Shown: in pieces, positions 1 to 8,439 of the stretch
Layout: each line of letters opens with the position of its first letter
Numbering within the stretch: the first letter of the stretch is position 1
DNA from: DATARN01 sp036264135
GTDB lineage: Bacteria > Actinomycetota > Acidimicrobiia > Acidimicrobiales > Palsa-688
Length of the DNA stretch: 64,000 bases
Reading direction: 5' to 3'
Assembly: GCA_036264135.1 (NCBI GenBank)
Contig: DATARN010000171.1
Location: 1-64,000 of the forward strand
Made by a program: the position numbers and the translations under genes
Notes under the pieces: model-generated
What the model saw: only the letters and a program-made list of their open reading frames with translations
The model's database searches: none
What the model was told of the DNA's origin: nothing

Positions 1-916
1 GGGAACCGCCGGAGGTGACCGTGAGCCCGGTGCCGAAGAGGGGACCCGGCAGGCCTATGGCGCCCGGAACGGCGGTGATGCGGTTGGCCACGGTGTCGGC
101 GACGTAGAGGATGCCGTGGCTGTAGCCGACGCCGGTCGGCCCGACGACCAGGGCGCCGGGGTCGGTGCGCTCACCGAAGCCCGAGGCGACCACCGTCTCG
201 CCGGTCACGGCCGGCGTGGCCCCGGTGAAGTCCAACATGATGCACACAACCGTGCCGTGGTGGACGACGCCGCCGGGCATCGTCGGGTCGGGGTCGGCGG
301 CCACCGTGCCATTGAGGACGTTGGTCACGAAGAGGTCCCCGGCGGGGCCGAAGTCGACGCCGGTCATGTCCCACGGCCCGTTAATCAGGCCGCCCGAGAT
401 CGTCTTGACGACATTGCCGTTGGCGTCGAGTACGATCAGGCAGCCCGCCTTGGCGGTGGTCGACGTCCCATCGCTGGTCGGGAGGCTGCCGACCACCACC
501 CAGCCGCTCCGGAAGACCGCCAGGGCGGTCGTCAGCCCCACCCCGCCGGGGCAGCGCTGGGCGGCGGTAAGGGTGACCGTCGAGAAGAGGCTCACTTGCC
601 CCGCTGAGCTGACCTCGACGATGGTCGTCCCTGTCCCCTGCTGGTTCACGCTGTTGTTGAAATTGCTGATGAGGGTGTCGCCCCGGTGGAGCTTGCCCAT
701 GCTGCGGGGCACGACGACCAGACCGTAGGGGTTGATGTCGCCGTTGGCCGGGACCGTGGAGGCGACCGTCGATATCGACGAAAGGTGGCCCAGGAACGTC
801 GGAGCCGCACCCGCCCGGGCGGCGCCGGCGGACATCGCACCCGTCGCCAGCAAGGTGACCGCGCCCAAAGCGGCGCCGAGTCGTCGGACCCCACGAACCC
901 GTCGAATGCCGATCAT
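1..916 (-). CDS. secreted beta-propeller-like protein, C-terminus cut by window edge
   Basis: The frame stays open from ATG at 916 to the left edge, about 305 codons. A GGGAGG ribosome site lies 6 bases before the ATG (923-928); a GTG directly upstream at 919 is an alternative start. The N-terminus has an Arg-rich stretch, then a hydrophobic Ala/Leu/Gly segment ending near an Ala-Ala-Ala-Arg-Ala-rich site, as in a Sec signal peptide, so the product is probably exported. The mature part repeats short blocks such as NPYGLVVVP, GPWDMTGVDFGPAGDLFVTN and GILYVADT. Such blocks are typical of NHL/SMP-30-like propeller blades. No catalytic residue set could be assigned. Function is unknown; a surface or extracellular binding role is only inferred. 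The protein at 24781 is of similar style. Confidence 0.8.
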   Translation of the reverse strand, partial: MIGIRRVRGVRRLGAALGAVTLLATGAMSAGAARAGAAPTFLGHLSSISTVASTVPANGDINPYGLVVVPRSMGKLHRGDTLISNFNNSVNQQGTGTTIVEVSSAGQVSLFSTVTLTAAQRCPGGVGLTTALAVFRSGWVVVGSLPTSDGTSTTAKAGCLIVLDANGNVVKTISGGLINGPWDMTGVDFGPAGDLFVTNVLNGTVAADPDPTMPGGVVHHGTVVCIMLDFTGATPAVTGETVVASGFGERTDPGALVVGPTGVGYSHGILYVADTVANRITAVPGAIGLPGPLFGTGLTVTSGGS

Positions 917-970
917 CACAAACCTCCCGTTTTCGCCGCTGTTACTGCTAACTACGGGCGAAGGACGGCG

Positions 971-1079
971 CGGGATCTCGCAACCGGCGGGGATCTCGCA
1001 GCCGGCGGGGATCTCGCAACCAGCGGGGATCTCGCAAGCGGCGGGACCTCGCAGCCGGCGCGGGACCTCGCAGCCAGGC
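971..1079. repeat. 17-20 bp tandem repeat array A
   Basis: Six imperfect head-to-tail copies of GGGGATCTCGCAACCGGC lie between 971 and 1079. Unit length drifts from 17 to 20 bases and the last two copies carry ACCTC instead of ATCTC. The array sits in the gene-free stretch between atpC and the secreted protein at 1-916. The same core returns in the array at 1409-1487. Confidence 0.9.
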
Positions 1080-1260
1080 GAGGGCGGCGGCGGCCCGCTC
1101 CTGTACCACGGGACCTTCACCAGCGAGCAGGCGGGCCGCTATGGCATCGCAGTGCGCCTCGTTCCCTCCCACCCCGACCTCGCCGTGCCAGCCGAAATGG
1201 GCCCCATCACCTGGGCCTGACGCCGCTTCCTTTCGGCCGGTCGAGGCCTTGTGAGGGCTC

Positions 1261-1320
1261 CGCCCTTTCGCACGGCGCCCTTTCGCACGGCGCCCTTTCG
1301 CACGGCGCCCTTTCGCACGG
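1261..1320. repeat. 15 bp perfect tandem repeat array B, 4 copies
   Basis: CGCCCTTTCGCACGG is repeated four times without any mismatch. Its unit is unrelated to the arrays on either side. Perfect identity between copies suggests recent expansion, but repeated sequence of this kind can also be an assembly artefact. Confidence 0.95.
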
Positions 1321-1408
1321 GTTCCGCCGCCATTCCCGGTCTAGTTGCCACAAACCGACAACCATTGTCGCTTTCCGCCCACAATGCCGGCCCGGACAGA
1401 TGCCTGGC

Positions 1409-1487
1409 GGGGATGGCGTAGCCGGCGGGGGATCCCGCAGCCGGCGGGGGATTCCGCAGCCGGCGGGGGATTCCGCAGCCGGCGGGG
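1409..1487. repeat. 19 bp tandem repeat array C, related to array A
   Basis: Four units (1409-1426, 1427-1445, 1446-1464, 1465-1483) plus a partial GGGG follow GGGGGATTCCGCAGCCGGC. The last two full units are identical. The unit shares the GGGGAT..CGCAGCCGGC core with array A, so the two arrays probably have a common origin. Confidence 0.9.
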
Positions 1488-1535
1488 CGCAGAGACAGGC
1501 GTAGGTCCTTGCGCGGCCGCACGGCACGAGAAGGA

Positions 1536-1596
1536 CTGTGGTGCTTTAAGACACTGAGGTGCTTTAGAGTCGTTTAGCGCGCTTAAAGCACCGCAG
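1536..1596. repeat. inverted repeat with 15 bp arms
   Basis: CTGTGGTGCTTTAAG at 1536-1550 is the reverse complement of 1582-1596 except for one position that forms a G-T wobble. The loop is 31 bases and holds a partial direct copy of the arm, GGTGCTTTAGAG, at 1559-1570. The site is downstream of the atp operon. It has no clear T-tract, so it is a poor fit to an intrinsic terminator; it could be a protein-binding site or an RNA hairpin. Confidence 0.7.
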
Positions 1597-1665
1597 AGTC
1601 ACAATGCACCACGGAAGTGCTCGCGCCTTCGTGACCATCCCCGGCCCCATCCCCGGGCCCCCTAA

Positions 1666-1786
1666 GCGAGGCCCCTCCCCGAGGCCCTACAAGAGGCCCC
1701 TCCGCGAGGCCCCACCGCGAGGTCCCTCCGCGAGGCCCCGCCCAGAGGCCCCTACGCGAGTCCCTACACGAGGCCCCTCCCCGAGG
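1666..1786. repeat. 12-13 bp degenerate tandem repeat array D
   Basis: About ten units matching GCGAGGCCCCTCC run from 1666 to 1786, with length 12 or 13 and scattered substitutions. This is the last of four short-repeat arrays in the 940-base gap from 917 to 1858. I see no convincing gene in that gap on either strand. Confidence 0.85.
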
Positions 1787-1858
1787 TGGATCGATTGTCA
1801 CGCTGGGCCCGCCTGGCCCCAGCTCATACGCCGCCACCTTGGCGACGAAGTGACGAAG

Positions 1859-2248
1859 CTAGGAAGAGGCGGCGACCTCAAGGCGCAGCTTGGCCCGGCG
1901 GATGGCTTGCTCGCAGTCGACCCCAAAGGACTCGGCGCACCGGCGCTCCGCCTCCTCGAGCGCTCGTTGGGCGCGCGACTGGTCGATCTGGGCCGGCAAT
2001 TCCGCTACGTCCGAAAGGATGTTCACCTTATTGTCCCTGACCTCGACAAACCCACCGTGCACGGCCGCCTTCACCTCGGTGCCGTCATCGAGGATCACCC
2101 GCACCGAGGCGATTTCCAGTGACCCGACAAAGGGGGCGTGGCCGGTCAGGAAGGCGATTTCGCCCTCGGGGGTGCGGCAGACAACCATGTCCGCCTCGCC
2201 GGTGTAGAGGATCCGCTCCGGCGAGACGAGGGCGACGTCGAGGGTCAA
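1859..2248 (-). CDS. atpC: ATP synthase epsilon subunit
   Basis: The 129-residue product matches the family from the first residues (LDVALVSPERILYTGEA) through the N-terminal beta-sandwich and a short C-terminal helical part (residues about 90-125). Epsilon sits on the rotor at the foot of gamma and restrains ATP hydrolysis. It is the last gene of the ATP synthase operon, 11 bases after atpD. Length is normal for an actinobacterial epsilon subunit. No terminator was recognised downstream, where the repeat arrays begin. Confidence 0.96.
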   Translation of the reverse strand: MTLDVALVSPERILYTGEADMVVCRTPEGEIAFLTGHAPFVGSLEIASVRVILDDGTEVKAAVHGGFVEVRDNKVNILSDVAELPAQIDQSRAQRALEEAERRCAESFGVDCEQAIRRAKLRLEVAASS

Positions 2249-2259
2249 GGTAACCGGCC

Positions 2260-3693
2260 CTACATCTTCTCGGCTTTGGCCAGAACGTCCGAGATGCCGC
2301 CGGTGGACACGAAGGCCTGCTCCGGAATCTCGTCGTACTCGCCGTCGGCCAGCTTCTCGAACGCGTCGACGGTGTCTCCAATGGGCACGGTGGTACCGGG
2401 GATGCCGGTGAAGTTCTCGGCCACGTACATCGGCTGGCCGAGGAACTTCTCGATCTTTCGGGCCCGGCCCACGAGGACCTTGTCCTCTTCGGAGAGCTCG
2501 TCGATGCCGAGGATGGCAATGATGTCCTGGAGCTCCTTGTAGCGCTGCAAGATCCGCACGACCCGGCCCGCCACCTCGTAGTGGCGCTCGCCCACGACAT
2601 CGGGCTGCAACACGGTGCTGGTCGATGCGAGGGGGTCGACAGCGGGGAAGATGCCCTTGGCGAACACGTCACGCGAGAGGTTGGTGGTGGCGTCGAGGTG
2701 GGTGAAGGTGGTGAACGGCGCCGGGTCGGTGTAGTCGTCGGCGGGCACGTACACCGCCTGCACGGAGGTGATGGAGTGTCCCTTGGTCGACGTGATCCGC
2801 TCCTGCAGCTCGCCCATCTCGTCGGCCAGGGTGGGCTGGTACCCCACCGCCGACGGCATGCGCCCGAGAAGGGTGGAGACCTCCGAGCCGGCCTGGACGA
2901 AGCGGAAGATGTTGTCGACGAAGAGGAGTACGTCCTGGTTCATGACGTCGCGGAAGTACTCGGCCATGGTGAGGGCCGACAGGCCGACCCGCAGCCGCAC
3001 GCCAGGCGGATCGTCCATCTGGCCGTACACCAGCGCGGTGTTCTTGATGACGCCCGATTCCTGCATCTCCAGCCAGAGGTCGTTGCCCTCGCGGGTCCGC
3101 TCCCCCACCCCGGCGAACACCGACACCCCGCCGTGCTCCTTGGCGACCCGGGTGATCATCTCCAAGATGAGCACCGTCTTGCCCACCCCGGCCCCGCCGA
3201 ACAGGCCGATCTTGCCGCCCTGCACGTACGGTTCCAGCAGGTCGACGACCTTCAGACCCGTTTCGAACATCTTGCGCTGCGGTTCGACCTCGTCGAACGG
3301 CGGCGCGGGGCGGTGGATCTCCCACCGTTCGTCCAGCCCCTCGATGGGCTCGCCGCGGGTGTCCAGCGGCTCGCCCAGCACGTTGAACACGTGGCCGAGG
3401 GTGGCCGGGCCGACAGGGACGGAGATGCCGTGACCGAGGTTGCGGACCGCCTGTCCCCGCTTCAGCCCGTCGGTCGGCTTCATGGCAATGGCCCGCACCC
3501 GGAAGTCCCCGATGTGCTGGGCCACCTCGGCGGTGATCGTCGTGGTGGTGCCCGCCACCTCGGTTTCGAACTCGATGGCCCAGTTGATTTCCGGCAGCGA
3601 CGAGGGCGGGAACTCGACGTCGACCACCGGGCCGATGATGGCCACGATGCGGCCGTCCTTGAGGGCGGACTTCTCCGGTTCGGTGATGGTCAC
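2260..3693 (-). CDS. atpD: ATP synthase beta subunit (catalytic)
   Basis: The 477-residue product carries Walker A GGAGVGKTVLI near residue 165, the catalytic GERTREG segment and LLFVDNIFRF. It is the catalytic F1 subunit that makes ATP from ADP and phosphate. GTG at 3693 is chosen as start because it gives the normal N-terminus (VTITEPEK) and follows an AGGAGAAGGG stretch; the open frame upstream to 3795 overlaps atpG and looks non-coding. It lies between atpG and atpC in the standard order. Confidence 0.97.
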   Translation of the reverse strand: MTITEPEKSALKDGRIVAIIGPVVDVEFPPSSLPEINWAIEFETEVAGTTTTITAEVAQHIGDFRVRAIAMKPTDGLKRGQAVRNLGHGISVPVGPATLGHVFNVLGEPLDTRGEPIEGLDERWEIHRPAPPFDEVEPQRKMFETGLKVVDLLEPYVQGGKIGLFGGAGVGKTVLILEMITRVAKEHGGVSVFAGVGERTREGNDLWLEMQESGVIKNTALVYGQMDDPPGVRLRVGLSALTMAEYFRDVMNQDVLLFVDNIFRFVQAGSEVSTLLGRMPSAVGYQPTLADEMGELQERITSTKGHSITSVQAVYVPADDYTDPAPFTTFTHLDATTNLSRDVFAKGIFPAVDPLASTSTVLQPDVVGERHYEVAGRVVRILQRYKELQDIIAILGIDELSEEDKVLVGRARKIEKFLGQPMYVAENFTGIPGTTVPIGDTVDAFEKLADGEYDEIPEQAFVSTGGISDVLAKAEKM

Positions 3694-3742
3694 GATGTGG
3701 AATTCCCTTCTCCTGCGACGGTTACGGCGGGTACGACGGTCT

Positions 3743-4663
3743 TCACAGTTCCTCGTGCCCCTTGGCGGCGGCCTGGGACATGCCTTCGGCGCCACCCACG
3801 ATCTCCATGATCTCGGTGGTGATGCTCTCCTGGCGGGCCCGGTTGGCGACGCGGTTCAGGTTCTTGATCAGCTCGTTGGCGTTGTCCGTGGCCGCCTTCA
3901 TGGCGCGCTGCCGGGCGACCTGCTCGGATGCCGCCGCCTCGAGGAGCGCCCCGAACAGCCGGGCCTCGACGTAGCGGGGCAGCAGCTCGGCCAGGATCTC
4001 GTCGGGGGAGGGTTCGAACTCGTAGGCGGCCGCCGACGCCGTGTCGTCCCCCGATGCCCGCTCCACGATGGCGTCGGGGTCGAGCGGGATGAACTGGCGT
4101 TCCGTCGCTCGCTGCGACCCGAGCGACAAGAACCGGGTGTAGATCAGCTGCACCTGGTCGATGTCACCGGACTCGTAGCGCGACATGACCTCGGCGGCGA
4201 TGGCCCGGGCGTCCTCGTAGGTGGGTGTCTCGCTGAAGCCGGCGAAGGAGGCGTCGACGCGGTAGTTGCGGTAGCGGAAGAAGTTGTTGCCCTTGCGGCC
4301 CACCGCGACCAGGCGGTAGTCGCGGCCCGCCGCCTGCTCCCGGGCGATGGCCCGCTCGGCGGCGCGCTGCATGTTGGCGTTGTAGCCGCCGCACAGGCCC
4401 CGGTCGGCGGTGACGACCACCAGGCCGACGGTCCCGACCTGGTCGCGGGTCTCGAGGAGGGGATGGGTGAGGCCGGCGCCGGCCCGGGCCAGATTGGCGA
4501 TCACCGCGGTGAGCTGCTCGATGTACGGCCGGGCGGCCAGGACCCGTTGCTGGGCGCGGACGATGCGGCTGGCCGCGATCAGCTCCATGGCCCGGGTGAT
4601 CTTCTTGGTCGACTGGACGCTGCGGATACGGCGCCGCAGCGCCCGCTCTACCCCACCTGCCAT
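3743..4663 (-). CDS. atpG: ATP synthase gamma subunit
   Basis: This 306-residue protein begins with the typical RRRIRSVQSTKKITRAMELIAAS helix segment and ends with the matching C-terminal helix around NRARQESITTEIMEIVGGAE. The two long helices form the central rotor stalk that turns within the alpha3beta3 ring. Mid-protein DRGLCGGYNAN is the conserved globular-domain motif. An insertion around residues 195-215 is acidic and Ala-rich, as in other actinobacterial gamma subunits. It lies 3 bases downstream of atpA. Confidence 0.97.
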   Translation of the reverse strand: MAGGVERALRRRIRSVQSTKKITRAMELIAASRIVRAQQRVLAARPYIEQLTAVIANLARAGAGLTHPLLETRDQVGTVGLVVVTADRGLCGGYNANMQRAAERAIAREQAAGRDYRLVAVGRKGNNFFRYRNYRVDASFAGFSETPTYEDARAIAAEVMSRYESGDIDQVQLIYTRFLSLGSQRATERQFIPLDPDAIVERASGDDTASAAAYEFEPSPDEILAELLPRYVEARLFGALLEAAASEQVARQRAMKAATDNANELIKNLNRVANRARQESITTEIMEIVGGAEGMSQAAAKGHEEL

Positions 4664-4666
4664 ACG

Positions 4667-6214
4667 TCAGCCTTCCGACGTATCCGTCGCTTCGGACGAC
4701 GTGGCGCTGGCCGCGAAGCGCTCCTTGAACGAGGCGATGGCCTTCTTCAGGTCGTCCTCGGGCAGGGCGGCACCGCCCCGGATGTCGGCCAGCAGGCTGC
4801 TGTAGCGCCCCTTGACCTCTTCCAGCAGCTCGCTTTCGAACCGCCGGACGTCGCGAATCTCGAGGTCGTCGAGGAAGCCTCGCGTCCCGGCGAACAGCGA
4901 CACCACTTGCAGCTCGACGGGGAGCGGGTGGCCGTTGGACTGCTTGAGCAGCTCGACCAGCCGCCGGCCGCGGTCGATCAGGGCCTGGGAGGACTTGTCG
5001 AGCTCGGAGCCGAAGCTGGCGAAGGCCTCCAACTCCCGGAAGTTGGCGAGGTCCAGCTTCAACCCGCCGGCCACCGCCTTCATGGCCTTGATCTGGGCGG
5101 CGCCGCCGACGCGGGACACCGAGGTGCCGACGTTCATGGCGGGGCGGACCCCGGAGTTGAACAGGTCCAGGTCGAGGAAGATCTGGCCGTCGGTGATGGA
5201 GATGACGTTGGTCGGGATGTAGGCCGAGATGTCACCGGCCTTGGTCTCCACGATCGGCAGGGCCGTCAGGCTGCCGGCGCCCAGGGGGTCGGAGAGCTTG
5301 GCCGAGCGCTCCAGCAGCCGGCTGTGGAGGTAGAAGACGTCGCCCGGGTACGCCTCGCGGCCGGGGGGCCGGCGCAACAGCAGCGACATCTGGCGGTACG
5401 CCTCGGCCTGCTTCGACAGGTCGTCGTACACGATCAGGGCGCTCTCGCCCTGCTCCATCCAGTGCTGACCCATGGCGCAGCCCGAGTACGGGGCCAGGTA
5501 CTTGAACGGGCTCGGCTCCGACGCCGGGGCGGCCACCACGACGGTGAACTCCAACGCCCCGGAGTCCTCCAGGACGCGGACCACCTCGGCGATGGTGGAC
5601 GCCTTCTGGCCGATGCCGACGTAGATGCACTTCACGCCGAGGCCCCGCTGGTTGATGATGGTGTCCACCGCCACCGACGTCTTGCCCGTCTTGCGGTCGC
5701 CGATGATCAGCTCCCGCTGGCCCCGGCCGATCGGCGTCATGGCGTCGATGACCTTGATCCCGGTCTGCATCGGCTCCTTGACCGGCTGGCGGTCGACGAT
5801 GCCGGGCGCCTGGATCTCGATGCGGCGGATGGTCGTCTGGGGGATCGGGCCCTTGCCGTCGAGCGGCTGGCCAAGCGGGTCGACGACCCGGCCGAGCAGC
5901 CCGTCACCGACGGGAATGGAAAGGATCCGCCCGGTGGCGCTGACGGTCTGGCCCTCCTCGATGTGGGAGGCCTCGCCCAGGACGACGGCGCCGATGGTGT
6001 CCTCGTCCAGGTTGAGGGCCAGGCCAAGGACGCCGCCGTGGAACTCCAGCAGCTCGTTGACCGAGGCGTCGGGGAGGCCGGAGACGCGGGCGATGCCGTC
6101 GCCCACCTCCACGATGCGGCCGACCTGCTGCTGCTCGACCGCCGGCTGGAACCCTTCCAGGGCCCGGTGGAGGGCGGCGGAGATGTCGTCGGGGTTGATG
6201 ATGAGGTCGGTCAT
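4667..6214 (-). CDS. atpA: ATP synthase alpha subunit
   Basis: At 515 residues this is a normal alpha subunit. It carries the Walker A motif GDRKTGKTSVAVD, the conserved SGCAMGQHWM region and the C-terminal helical domain. It pairs with AtpD in the F1 hexamer and binds nucleotide without turning it over. The start MTDLIINPDDISAAL gives the expected delta-binding N-terminal helix. It sits 41 bases after atpH. Confidence 0.97.
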   Translation of the reverse strand: MTDLIINPDDISAALHRALEGFQPAVEQQQVGRIVEVGDGIARVSGLPDASVNELLEFHGGVLGLALNLDEDTIGAVVLGEASHIEEGQTVSATGRILSIPVGDGLLGRVVDPLGQPLDGKGPIPQTTIRRIEIQAPGIVDRQPVKEPMQTGIKVIDAMTPIGRGQRELIIGDRKTGKTSVAVDTIINQRGLGVKCIYVGIGQKASTIAEVVRVLEDSGALEFTVVVAAPASEPSPFKYLAPYSGCAMGQHWMEQGESALIVYDDLSKQAEAYRQMSLLLRRPPGREAYPGDVFYLHSRLLERSAKLSDPLGAGSLTALPIVETKAGDISAYIPTNVISITDGQIFLDLDLFNSGVRPAMNVGTSVSRVGGAAQIKAMKAVAGGLKLDLANFRELEAFASFGSELDKSSQALIDRGRRLVELLKQSNGHPLPVELQVVSLFAGTRGFLDDLEIRDVRRFESELLEEVKGRYSSLLADIRGGAALPEDDLKKAIASFKERFAASATSSEATDTSEG

Positions 6215-6255
6215 GCCGGAATTCTCCTGCCTTCGTGGGTCGTAGCGGCTGCCAT

Positions 6256-6780
6256 CTAGAAGGATTCGCGAAGCTGTTCGAGTCGGTGGCGGATGCTGCC
6301 GTCGATGACCGTGTCACCGATCACGGCCACCACTCCGCCGAGGACGGAGGAGTCGACCACTTCCTTCACGTCGACGCGCTTGCCGGTCGCCCGCTCCAGC
6401 GCCGTGGCCAGGCGCCGGCGGTGGTCCTCGTCCAACGGAAAGGCGGTGCGGATCTCGGCCACCGCTTCGCGCCGCTGCTCGGCCGAGCGGGCCACCAGCT
6501 TGTCGATGATCTCCGGGAGGTTGCGGCCCCGACCGACGGCGACGACGAAGGAGATCAACGCCACCGTCACCGGGGATGCCTTGCCGCCGAGGAGCTCCTC
6601 GACGACCCTCTGGCGCCGCTCGGCGGGGATGGACTTGTCCGTCAGCGTCATCCGCAGATCGTCGCTGCCCTCGAGGGTCCGGGCGAAGCGGAACAACTCG
6701 TCCTCGACCCGATCGAGGTTGCCCTCCGCCCGGGCGATCTCGAAGAGTGCCTCGGCGTAGGCGTCGGTCAGGTCGGCCAC
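6256..6780 (-). CDS. atpH: ATP synthase delta subunit
   Basis: This 174-residue protein starts DLTDAYAEALFEIARAEGNL and has the C-terminal RVDVKEVVDSSVLGGVVAVIGD motif of the delta/OSCP family. Delta joins the peripheral stalk (AtpF) to the top of F1. Its ordinary size is notable because in mycobacteria delta is fused to a second b-type subunit. It begins one base before the atpF stop region, so the two are translationally close. Confidence 0.96.
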   Translation of the reverse strand: MADLTDAYAEALFEIARAEGNLDRVEDELFRFARTLEGSDDLRMTLTDKSIPAERRQRVVEELLGGKASPVTVALISFVVAVGRGRNLPEIIDKLVARSAEQRREAVAEIRTAFPLDEDHRRRLATALERATGKRVDVKEVVDSSVLGGVVAVIGDTVIDGSIRHRLEQLRESF

Positions 6781-6781
6781 G

Positions 6782-7378
6782 TCACCCGCCCCCGGCGGCC
6801 GGCTTGGCCTCCAACTCGGCGATCAGCTGGTCGACCAGCGCCAGGTTGCGGGTGCGGTCGAGGTTGGCGCCCACCACCTTCTCGGCCAGCTCGATGGCCA
6901 GATCGCGCACCTGGAGCCGCAACTGGCTCATGACCCGGTCCTGGGCGGCCTTCAGGTCCTCCATGTTGCGGCGGCGCAGCTCGGCCACCTCCTCGTCGGC
7001 GCGCCGGATCATGTCCTGGCGCAGCTGATCGGCCGCCTGGCGGGCCTCCTCGATGATCCGGTTGGCCTCGTTGCGGGCGTCGGCCAGCTGGCGCTGGTAC
7101 TCCTCGAGGATCCCGCCGGCCTCCTGTCGGACCTTCTCGGCCTCGTCGAGGTTGTTCCGGATCCTGTCGGTGCGGGCCTGCATGGCTTTTTGGACCGACG
7201 GGAAGGCGAACTTCCACATCAGGACGACCAGGATCACGAAGGACAGCGATCCCCAGAACAGCTCCGTCGTGGACGGGATGATCGGGTTGGGCGCCTGCTG
7301 GGCCGGGGCGGCGGTCGTGGTCGTCTGGGCAAAGAGGTGCGCCGCCGCGGACGCGGCGCCGCTGAGATGGGCGAGCAT
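6782..7378 (-). CDS. atpF: ATP synthase subunit b
   Basis: The 198-residue product has one membrane helix near residues 38-58 (LFWGSLSFVILVVLMWKFAF), preceded by an Ala/Thr/Pro-rich stretch, and then a long charged Ala/Glu/Arg-rich helix that dimerises as the peripheral stalk. It is the single b subunit in the operon; no second b' gene is present. It lies 10 bases downstream of atpE. Confidence 0.95.
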   Translation of the reverse strand: MLAHLSGAASAAAHLFAQTTTTAAPAQQAPNPIIPSTTELFWGSLSFVILVVLMWKFAFPSVQKAMQARTDRIRNNLDEAEKVRQEAGGILEEYQRQLADARNEANRIIEEARQAADQLRQDMIRRADEEVAELRRRNMEDLKAAQDRVMSQLRLQVRDLAIELAEKVVGANLDRTRNLALVDQLIAELEAKPAAGGG

Positions 7379-7388
7379 TCGGCGCGCC

Positions 7389-7664
7389 CTAGGTGTACTT
7401 CAGCAGGATGAAGACGACGAAGCCGATCAGCGCCAAGGCCTCGGTGAAGGCGATACCGAGGAACATGGTGGTCCGGGCCACGCCGGCCGACTCCGGCTGG
7501 CGGGCCATGGCCGTGATGGCGTTGCCGACCACGATGCCGATGCCGATGCCGGGCCCAATGGCCGCGGCACCGTAGCCGATACCAGCTCCGACGGCGCCCA
7601 GACCCTTCAGGACCTCGCCGGTCGGAATGGCCTGGGATGCTGCCTGAGCCATCAGAGAAAGCAC
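7389..7664 (-). CDS. atpE: ATP synthase subunit c (proton ring)
   Basis: Two membrane helices make up this 91-residue protein. Helix 1 is Gly-rich (GAGIGYGAAAIGPGIGIGI) and helix 2 carries the ion-binding Glu in GIAFTEALALIGFV. The Gln/Ser set of sodium-type c subunits is absent, so protons are the likely coupling ion. GTG at 7664 is favoured because AGGAGGAG stands just upstream; the internal ATG, giving MAQAAS, is possible. It is located between atpB and atpF. Confidence 0.96.
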   Translation of the reverse strand: MLSLMAQAASQAIPTGEVLKGLGAVGAGIGYGAAAIGPGIGIGIVVGNAITAMARQPESAGVARTTMFLGIAFTEALALIGFVVFILLKYT

Positions 7665-7674
7665 TGCTCTCCTC

Positions 7675-8439
7675 CTAGTGTTCGATGTGAATGGAACTGC
7701 CGATATACACGGCAGTCAGGATGGTGAAAATAAACGCCTGCAGGATGGCCACGAACGCCTCGAATCCCGTGATGGCGATGTCCATGGCGAACGGCAGGAT
7801 GAAGATCGGCTTCATGAACACGATGTTCGCCGTGATCAGCGTCCCCGACAGGATGGCGAAGGTCACGAGCAGGAGGTGGCCGGCGAGCATGTTGGCAAAG
7901 AGCCGGACGGCCAGCGAGAACGGCCGGACGATGAACGTCGACAGGAGCTCGATGGGGATGATCAGGAACAAAAGGGCGAAGGGGACGCCCGGCGGCTTCA
8001 CGCTCTTGGAGATGTACGACAGGCCGTGCTTCTTGAGGCCGACGACGATGAACATCACCCAGGTGACGACGGCCAGCATCAACGGGATGGCCATCCGAGC
8101 GGTGGCCGGGAACTGAAAGAACGGAATGATCTCGAAGATGTTGCAGAACAGGATGAAGAAAAAGAGCGTCGTGAGGTACCAGAGGTACTTCATCCCCTCC
8201 TGACCCATGGTCTGGAGGATGATGCTGTCCTGCACGAATTCCACCGCCGACTCGGCGACGTTCTGCACGCCGGTCGGCACCAGCGACTTGTTGCTGCCGG
8301 CGACGAAGAACAACAGGAGCGTCAACAGGGTGGAGAGGACGCAGATGAGGGCCACCTTGTTGAAGCCCCCGGGCAGGAACTGCGGCCACTTGACCAACTC
8401 CCCGATCGGCGGGAACTTGAGGGCAGCGAGGAGGGTCAC
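7675..8439 (-). CDS. atpB: ATP synthase subunit a
   Basis: The 254-residue protein has five to six hydrophobic helices. The essential Arg lies in RPFSLAVRLFANMLAGH, which lines the proton path against the c ring. The C-terminal FEAFVAILQAFIFTILTAVYIG is typical. Its start overlaps the stop of the small membrane protein upstream (8436-8439), consistent with coupled translation. Confidence 0.96.
   Translation of the reverse strand: MTLLAALKFPPIGELVKWPQFLPGGFNKVALICVLSTLLTLLLFFVAGSNKSLVPTGVQNVAESAVEFVQDSIILQTMGQEGMKYLWYLTTLFFFILFCNIFEIIPFFQFPATARMAIPLMLAVVTWVMFIVVGLKKHGLSYISKSVKPPGVPFALLFLIIPIELLSTFIVRPFSLAVRLFANMLAGHLLLVTFAILSGTLITANIVFMKPIFILPFAMDIAITGFEAFVAILQAFIFTILTAVYIGSSIHIEH

Noticed and set aside
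971..1487. possible CRISPR array
   Set aside because: Repeats are directly adjacent with no unique spacers of 30-40 bases, the units are shorter than 21 bases, and no cas gene is near.
3440..6259. 939-codon plus-strand open frame opposite atpA and atpG
   Set aside because: It is antisense to well-conserved ATP synthase genes, is rich in Arg, Gly and Val, and has no recognisable motif. It is a shadow of high GC coding sequence.
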